From Trichobilharzia regenti (lineage: Eukaryota; Platyhelminthes; Trematoda; Strigeidida; Schistosomatidae), in assembly GCA_944472135.2 (NCBI GenBank), contig OX235262.1:54160440-54224439 (forward strand): a stretch of DNA of 64,000 bases, written 5' to 3'. A program made the translations under genes and the position numbers. Each line of letters opens with the position of its first letter. Within the stretch, counting starts at the first letter, position 1. The notes beneath the pieces are model-generated. The model worked only from the letters and a program-made list of their open reading frames with translations, ran no database searches and had not been told where the DNA came from. Of the stretch, positions 12,901-21,900 are shown in pieces.

Positions 12901-15900
12901 TGAATAATATTATTCTCAATGGCAATTTATTAACTTTGTTACTGGAAACAGACGTGACTGTTTCAGTGACGGAAGTTGTTGTCTAAACTAAAAGGGAATC
13001 ACTGGCTCCAGACTTTTGAATGTGATCTAAAATAGTTCTTGCCACTAACCAAGGTCGTAGAACAACTGCATTTGAGAGTTATTACCTTATGGCTTCAATG
13101 GTGCTAATGCAAGACGTTGAATGCTATAGAACTCAAGAAAATTAAATCAAAATTGAGCACCGAGTCAAAATGGACTGATCGTTGAGTTGTAGAAGTTGTC
13201 TTGTAGATATTAAGAGTGTGTCTACTCTAAATACCTGCAGATTTTCAAAATAGAAACATTCACAAAAGCGCAGCAGTTCAAGTTGCCACCCTTAACGTTT
13301 TCGCTACATTAAAATGTGTGGGGGAATTGTTTGTACCTGAAGCAAACATGAAATATAACACATGAAAAGAAAGTGAATTCGTCTACTTGAACTGTTTGGC
13401 CTATCACATGCTATGATGGCTAAACGGTAAGCAGACACATGATTATACCTTTATTCTTCTAATGGAGTGCAATCACATGTTAGTTTATTTGGTATAGTGA
13501 TATTTTTAATGAATGATGTTTCTGGTACAGTTCACTGCTCACCGTTACATCAAAATTTGTTAATGGCTTCATTGTGGTTCTATAATTTTATGTCTTACCG
13601 ACCACTATCTCCGTGAACTTCACAGAGATTTTTACTTAGTGTGTAACTTGAGGTCATATCAACATGAACATTTTCTAAATTGAGACTACCAATCGAGATC
13701 AGCTGGAGAACCAGGGAGTATTGGTGGTTGTTTCATTTTAGTCAGGGACTCTTCAGCACTATATTCCCGTGACGCTATCGTGGGCTAGGCTTAAGATCTT
13801 CAGGTTATGTAGGGAACTCTCTGACCTTTCACACGCTGCGAAATTATTTAATCTTTAAAGTTCCAGGAAAATAAACCTACATTTATACTGTTCACGTGTA
13901 TCAGTATTTTTCTTGAAATCAGCAACCCGAACTCAGCATAACGAACAAGATTAGGATTTTCAGCGCTGAGGTTGATTGGGTCAGTGGTTTTATATGATTC
14001 AGAAACTTGATGGGTCGAACAAAGCATTTCCAATAGCTTGCTGTCGACTTTTCTCAACAGATACCTTCACTGGATGTATAATGTAGATCAAATGGACAGA
14101 AAAGACTAGCAACAACAAACTCTCTTGACAGACCAACTAAGAATCTTTCACTCAATAAATACGCAGAATGGAGCTTTAATGGATTAAACATAATATAAGG
14201 AGAATGTTGAGTCGAATCACACGTTAGGTAAGCCATCGAGTAGAACCTGAATAGAAAGCGACGAAGTAGGAGTCTAAATTTCACATGGAGAAGGTCGTGT
14301 TGAAAGTAAATGAAAGGTTTTGTTTATTCTTGAAGCCAGATGAAAAGGACTGTTAGGGAAGCCGTATGTTCCACTCAGAAGCAGCCGAAATAATGAAAAG
14401 ATGGTAGTTAATTAAAATAAAGATTGTTTTAGAAGGTTCAGATACCCAAACTTTTATGTTCCAGTAAATATCATTCAATTTATTAAACCACCACATCGGT
14501 GGTTCAGAAGTAGGACGCTCGCCAACCACCCTTTTGGTCCGGGGTTCGATCCCTAGTCGACTAGCTCCTGAAGAGCACTAAGCCAGTAGTAAGGCCGGTA
14601 AAAAGGGAAGGTTGGGCGTAGGGCTTGCAATTCCATCCTGTAAAAAATAAATACCCACTGCGACCAAAACTTCCAAGCTCTAACTTTGAGGCATATTTCC
14701 CAGTCAGAACTTCATGCAGTAAAAAAATGAAATAGAAAATTAAACAGTATTACTTTACTTGATGGGAGAGATTATAAACAACAACGCAGGAATCCAAAGA
14801 TTCATTTTTGTCATCACTTAGAAAATATACAAGGAGGAATTCCTAAAATTAGCACTCTGTTTTAAGACACTAGTTACGTTTAAGACTAAGAGTTGGTTAT
14901 GTAACCTTTTATACAGTGTGACAGGGAAGTCTTATAAGTAATATCATCAATAGAGGTTAATTTTCAGTTAACTGTTAATCATTTCTTCTGCGTTAAATTT
15001 ATAGCTAAATGATTTAAATTTCGCTGCCTCTTTCCCAGATTTACTTCAGATGCATAACGTTTTGACAATGAAGAATTTATTCAGTGATGATGAAGCCAAA
15101 TGATTTAAGCTTTCGTCCTGCAAATAGTGGGTGCTAGGTTCCAGTACTGCCTGACCTAATTCGGTCTGTGCTACTGGGTATTGGATTTCGGACAATTTGT
15201 GGCTCATAACATGGTATACGGCAGATATGTTTCGGCAACTAAGTTCAAACACGTGAACTCGCTTTTAGTTTTATTAATTTCAAAATATCGAATGAAGACT
15301 AGAGACACTGGCTTAAAGGATGTTACAAACTCAGAAATACCCAACACTAATTGACTTCCAGAAAATTTTGTATGTTTCATTAATGAATAGAGCAGAGTCC
15401 GAAAGGAATGGAAAGTTGATTATTTTTTCTGCGTTAGTCAGTAGCCATCTTAAGTAAAGTTTTGTTCCGACTTTACCCACCCTTCTAGGATCAAAACTGA
15501 AGCTTAAGTTTACTAAGAGATACCAGTAGGACAAGTGGTGCACCATTGTCAACTGCTTAATATTTTTGTTGGAAGACGTCTAAACCCATTCAAGAAGTTG
15601 ACAAAAGTCAACTTGTCATAATTTCAGTACGGTCTCTATTTGCAACTTATCAGGCAAGGAATTAAATTTAATATTACCCCACTTGCTACAAATTCCACCC
15701 CCTATCAAAAGTACTTTTTTGAATCAGGTCATGATATTCATTGTTTTATCCCGCAGGAGTTTACTACAACGGATTACTATTGACAGATCTTGCAGCAGGT
15801 ATAAAACATCTCACGTTTATCAAAGTTATACGGTATTTGGAAGTTGAACACATCGGTAGATTTCAGCTCAAATTAGGACCAAACAGTCCCTTCCACCTGT

Positions 15901-18900
15901 AAGTTTGGTAACTGTAAACATTTTCTGTCGTATTTTCTTTTTCTTTTGCTATTCCGTGCATTTCTCTTTTAAAAACTAAAAAAACCCTAATGGTACTACC
16001 GATATAAGGACAAAACATGGGCCCTGAATTAGAGTAGGATTCCATTATGGAGAAAATTTATTTTTCGATAAAGAAAGGAAGACGAAATTTGCAGTACAAA
16101 ATGATATCATTCTATTTCACAGGTTCTCATCAGCTGCAGACTACCTGAAATTACAATGGTTATATAGATGATAATAACATACTTTAATGTTCGAGTGGTG
16201 GTAGAAAAGAGATACTATAAAATTGACGCATCTAAATGAAAGCATTACAATGTTTTTAGTTTAAGTTTTCATCATCAATTTATACGCTTTTAAAGTTGAA
16301 AAAAGGGGGAGGGGTAAGAGAGAAAACAGAAAAAATTCATTAACAGAGCAGTGTTAGCTTTTAGGTTCACATAGCAACTCAAGAAACAAAAGCGGTTACA
16401 GTTTATGAGATTAAGATTTGTTCAGTGAGTTGAGATCACTGAATTAGATGACTAATCAAAATCAAAATTCTGTTACCAAGGGAGTGAGAGGTTGATCACA
16501 CTCTCTTTCTGTATGCATAAGTCTGGTTTAAGTCTTTTGATTGCGATTGCTTCGGCAAATCGTAGTAAATTTGCTGTCCTTTGTCTATTTAATATTTTGA
16601 AGGACTTAGAAATCTCTACGAGATGTCCGGTATCAATAATGTGTCTGGTAATTGCACTCTGGGAATATCTGCTTCCTTTCAGGCACAGGTTTTTGGGAAT
16701 ATGTTCAGAAAACCGGATAGAAGCCCTTCTTTCTGTCCTTCCAATGTACTTGCTCCCGCAAGTGCACGTGAATTCATAAACGCAGTTGGAGCTGACATCA
16801 GCAGGGTATTTATCCAGTTTTGAGTGGATTAAAGAACTGGATAAATACCCTGCTGATGTCAGCTCCAACTGCGTTTATGAATTCACGTGCACTTGCGGGA
16901 GCAAGTACATTGGAAGGACAGAAAGAAGGGCTTCTATCCGGTTTTCTGAACATATTCCCAAAAACCTGTGCCTGAAAGGAAGCAGATATTCCCAGAGTGC
17001 AATTACCAGACACATTATTGATACCGGACATCTCGTAGAGATTTCTAAGTCCTTCAAAATATTAAATAGACAAAGGACAGCAAATTTACTACGATTTGCC
17101 GAAGCAATCGCAATCAAAAGACTTAAACCAGACTTATGCATACAGAAAGAGAGTGTGATCAACCTCTCACTCCCTTGGTAACAGAATTTTGATTTTGATT
17201 AGTCATCTAATTCAGTGATCTCAACTCACTGAACAAATCTTAATCTCATAAACTGTAACCGCTTTTGTTTCTTGAGTTGCTATGTGAACCTAAAAGCTAA
17301 CACTGCTCTGTTAATGAATTTTTTCTGTTTTCTCTCTTACCCCTCCCCCTTTTTTCAACTTTAAAAGCGTATAAATTGATGATGAAAACTTAAACTAAAA
17401 ACATTGTAATGCTTTCATTTAGATGCGTCAATTTTATAGTATCTCTTTTCTACCACCACTCGAACATTAAAGTATGTTATTATCATCTATATAACCATTG
17501 TAATTTCAGGTAGTCTGCAGCTGATGAGAACCTGTGAAATAGAATGATATCATTTTGTACTGCAAATTTCGTCTTCCTTTCTTTATCGAAATTTATCAAG
17601 GGAACCAAATGTATTAAAATTTATTTTAATAAAGTCATACAGTGTTGTACAGGATTAAATTTGTTTTTACGAGTTTGACCACGGATTTCTTCTTATAAAC
17701 CAACTCTTGGAAATTAATCTAATGCTCGCCAGTGACTTGCTACAAGGCGGAGTTTCTTGGAGTTCTTGTGAGATGTCGTGACCAGTAAGGGTCAAGCAGT
17801 CAGTTATAAGGACAGATTTCCCATCCATGTCATTGGTTGGTGGTCACGCTAAATTCACGGGTCCCAGTGGCTGAGTAGTATACGAGATTGCCTTGTAACC
17901 GGAAGGTCCTGGGTTTGAATCCCAGTGCGTGCATACTGATGAGGAGTCCCAAACTAGGATGAAACAGCTGTAGAGTACTGCATAGTTTTCGATGGTCCTC
18001 TAATTGATATCAATCCATGCTCAAACTCTTAAAAATAATAATGATCATAAAATAATAGCGATGAAGTTGTGTAAAGTTAAAAGTACTATTCGTGAATGAT
18101 TGTCAAATAAGAATAATAATAATGAATAGAATAAATTGGAATGAATAGGATTTTCTAATTACGATAACAATTTAGAAAAGAACTACTTAAGCCTTAGGTA
18201 ATAAAATTATAAGATAGGTCATGAAATCATAAAAAGTCGAAAATGGACGTTTGTCAATGAAACAATGGAATACAAGAAGAGGAAAAGAAAACTGTGATAG
18301 TAATATAAAGTGCTAATGTTTATGCAGAATCGTTTGGCCGTCTTCTCCAGGTGAACATAGGCAAGACGGAGGTTATGAAAGTAACCAGCCAACAACAACA
18401 ACAGCAGCAACATCCAGCGCCAATCACCATCAACGGGAGGGATTTGAAAGAAGTTGCTTCATTCACTTATCTAGGGAGCGTTTTCTCAACTACAGGTAGT
18501 CGGAATGGACGAGGATGTCAAATCGAGCAACAGTCAGGAAGGGGAGAAACACATGCATCAACTTGAAACCCATCTGGAAATCTTCGTCATTCAGCCAGCA
18601 TCAACAACAAAATTCGGTCGGATTTTCAATATAAATGTCAAGTCAGTTCTTCTATACGGATCAGAAACTTGGCGGCCAGGTCACTAAGAATATTTCCAAC
18701 AGCCTGTTGCAGACGAGACCTTCATCAAAAACTGTCTTCGCTGGATCTATACTGAAGATCAAATGGCCGGGCCGGAAAGAATCACCAACAAGAAACTATG
18801 GGAACAAACAAACAAAACAAGAACCCATCACCAACCAACAAATATGCAGGAGAAAGTGGAGATGGACTGGACACTCGCTCGCTGAGGAGGCTTCTGGGTG

Positions 18901-21900
18901 ACATCGCATGCGCGTCAGGCCATTGGTTGAGTGGAACCAGACCGAATGGGAAGCGGCGAGTGAGATGTCAGTGGAAGGGTGACATGTAGTAGATCGTGTG
19001 AAGTGAAGAGGAGTTGAAACAGTATGGACTATCATGGATGCAGATCCAAAGTAGAGCAGAAGACAGAAGCAAGTGGAGACGTGCAGTTGAAGTCGTATGT
19101 TCCACTAGGAACTCGAGGGAACAATGATAATAATAATTGTAGGCGAAGGTAAATATAGAAGTTGAAGATACTTCTTCTGTATACAGTAGTGTTAATTATT
19201 CTTAAATTCTTTTAGTCACTTCTTGTATTTTAATTGGCCTTTATTTTTCATATAAAGTGCCTTGACAAGTAAATGTGTGAGCAAATTATTCTGAATGTAT
19301 TGCGTAAAGACGTCACATTTTTCAGACAATCTCCATCTTCTAATAACACTATACGAATTTATAAAGTAGACTGACTGTTTTAAATTTGTAAGTTGAGTTG
19401 TATTCAGTGGAGTGAAAGAAAATTAATACTGCAGGAATATAAACAAATAAATACGGCAGGCTGAATATAATTTCTAGGGCGGGCAACTAACAAATATAAC
19501 GATAAAAAAGGAGGTCATAAGTGAGCTGTAATTGAACAATAGAGGCAAGTTGACGTTATCTTGTACCACTAAGTAGTGCGTTTAGCATTCAGTATACGAC
19601 AATGGGTAAATTATGCATTTTACCATGCTGTTCAATTTCCACTGAATGAGATAAGACATCACTATTTACCGATTTGGTTACTCCTTCTCCAAACCAAAAT
19701 TAGTACTTGTTCAAAGGGACAGAAAGATAAATGTATCTCAGTACGGGTTATGTAACTATCACCATAAGGGCAGTTAGATTTGAGTGCTCACACTGACATG
19801 CACACCATTGGTAACTTATCTGCAGTGCACTGTGTCAATTTAAGTCCGATTAACTGGTGTGTAGTTATGTTGAAATGAAAGTTCTTTCAACGGATTTAAT
19901 CTACATACGACTTAACATACCCTTAGATATATCGCCCCTAACCTGTCCGCGTATGTAGACAAACAGAAGGTGTAGCAGTGGGATAACCAGTATCCCCCAT
20001 TGCAGCAGATATCTTTATGGACAGCTGGGAAAATATGGCTCTTAATTCATTTAATCCTACTCCAAAAATATGGTGGAGATATGTGGATGACACTTTCACA
20101 GTATTAAAAACAGAACATATCTCTAGCTTCTTGGCAGACAAAAACTCACTAGTGGAGGGAATAAAATTCACATTTGAAGCGCAAAATGAACAAGGAGAAT
20201 TAGCTGTGTTAGATTGTAAAATAAAAACGAATAGAAGAAGGTAAACTAAACACTAGCGTTTATAAAAAAACAAACACATTCTAGTAGATATTTAGACTTT
20301 AATTCATTTCATCCGTTATCTGTTAAGGCAGGTTTAGTTAAGTGTTTAACAAACTGAACAGTAGCAAGAAAAGAACTAAATGATGAAATAAAACAGAAGA
20401 GGAGTTGGTGTTAAGTAACTATCCCATAAAATTCATTAGGAAGACCGAAAAAGGCCAAAAACAAAATAAAAATAATTGTGAAAATAATAATGATAACACA
20501 AATAAAATGGAATATAAGTCACTCACTGTTATACCATATACGGAGAGAAAATCTGAGACCATAGGTAGAATTCTCAACAAAGCGTGAATAAGGGTGGCAT
20601 TCAAACCTACAAACTCACTCAGAGACAAGCTGTGTAGGCTGAAAGACCCGGTGGACCCAATGTAACAAAATAATGTAATTTACTAAATGCCTTGCAATGA
20701 CTGTGAGTGAGGTCAACCATGTAGGTCAGACTAGTAGATCGAGGGTGGTCAGATTGTCAGAACATAAGAATTTAGCTAAGGTGAGAATGGTTGACCCCGA
20801 GAAGATAAGTAATTTAGAAAAACGCCCAGCAATCGCACTTCATGCATTAACACACAACAATACGATAGGGTGGGAGAGGGTTAAGATTCTAAGAATTAAT
20901 CTATGTAGGTGGAGAGAGAGAGATTGATTACTAAATCCTGCCTGGTTCATTGAGTCTACACCTTACACATGCAACAGGAACAGATCAATGCAAATATCAG
21001 AAATATGGAAAATATTATTACCGCCAACCAAATCAGAAGAGGATATTAAATAATCTCAAAATTTTGTTTCAATTCAAGCAAATCACAACATTCTAACAAG
21101 TTACTTATTATGACTATAAAAACACTCGTCTTATATCCCATATGATTCTAACTGATCAATAACACTCGTATTATTATTAATGCTAGTACATTATTCCATA
21201 CTGCTTTTAATCCAGTATCTAATCGATTCTACTAATGTATAAAAATGAAAGAAAAACTTTGTGTGAGTGGCTTGATATGATTATGAGGAATAGTTTGTAC
21301 TCGAAATGTCATCAGTTAATATTACTGTGGTAACACTGTGACTTATCAGAATAAAATCTTTTCCATGATGAAGTTATACTCTACCAGAGTGCCTAAGTTT
21401 TATACTTAAATCACTAAAGCTTTTTCCGATGTATTTACAAAAACCGGTAGTATAATCATTTTGTAGCAGGGTACTTTCCAAATTTTCTATATCATCTTTA
21501 ATACAATCATCAGTACATATGCGTATAATTCCATGACTAAGACAATGAATTAAAATCTGTGCTCGTTCTTTACAGGTAGTAAACTGTGAAAGTGAATGTA
21601 CTGACTGTCTTATCTAACTCTCCAGTAGTTTTTCCTCTATATTTCCCGCTACCTTGCTTTTAGTAATAAAATCATCCACAAATGTAAAAGCTACCCTAAT
21701 ACTCTTCTTCGTGAGAGGATAAAATAGATGGATGAGTATTAATGAAGAATTGGACTAGATATTGTTTGCCAGCTATAGAGTTTGGAGAAATTATTGAAAA
21801 AAATTATTTACTCAAATTATTCTTGTTCTGATTATACTAGTGGGGATATTCAAATGACTAATATGCTTATCAGTTAGAGAATAATTGTGATTGATAACAC

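Larger units (their letters stand above)
16063..17591. repeat. Large palindrome made of two PLE endonuclease segments
   Basis: Arms 16063-16819 and 16835-17591 (757 bp each) are inverted and appear identical throughout my reading; the spacer is 15 bp (16820-16834). Each arm encodes the same GIY-YIG endonuclease end, on the minus strand in the left arm and the plus strand in the right. Similarity stops at the same place on both sides. It lies in neurexin intron G-H. It could be a young inverted duplication or an assembly fold-back. Confidence 0.85.

Noticed and set aside
361..15898. CNTNAP/neurexin-IV identity for the laminin-G gene
   Set aside because: No fibrinogen-like segment between EGF and the next laminin-G domain; the EGF-AGTT-GK transition and SG-YYNG motif fit neurexin LNS6.
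17520..17541. Hammerhead in the PLE palindrome (CTGATGAGAACCTGTGAAAT)
   Set aside because: CTGATGA and GAAA are present, but the bases between them do not form a stem II and the flanks do not pair next to the core.
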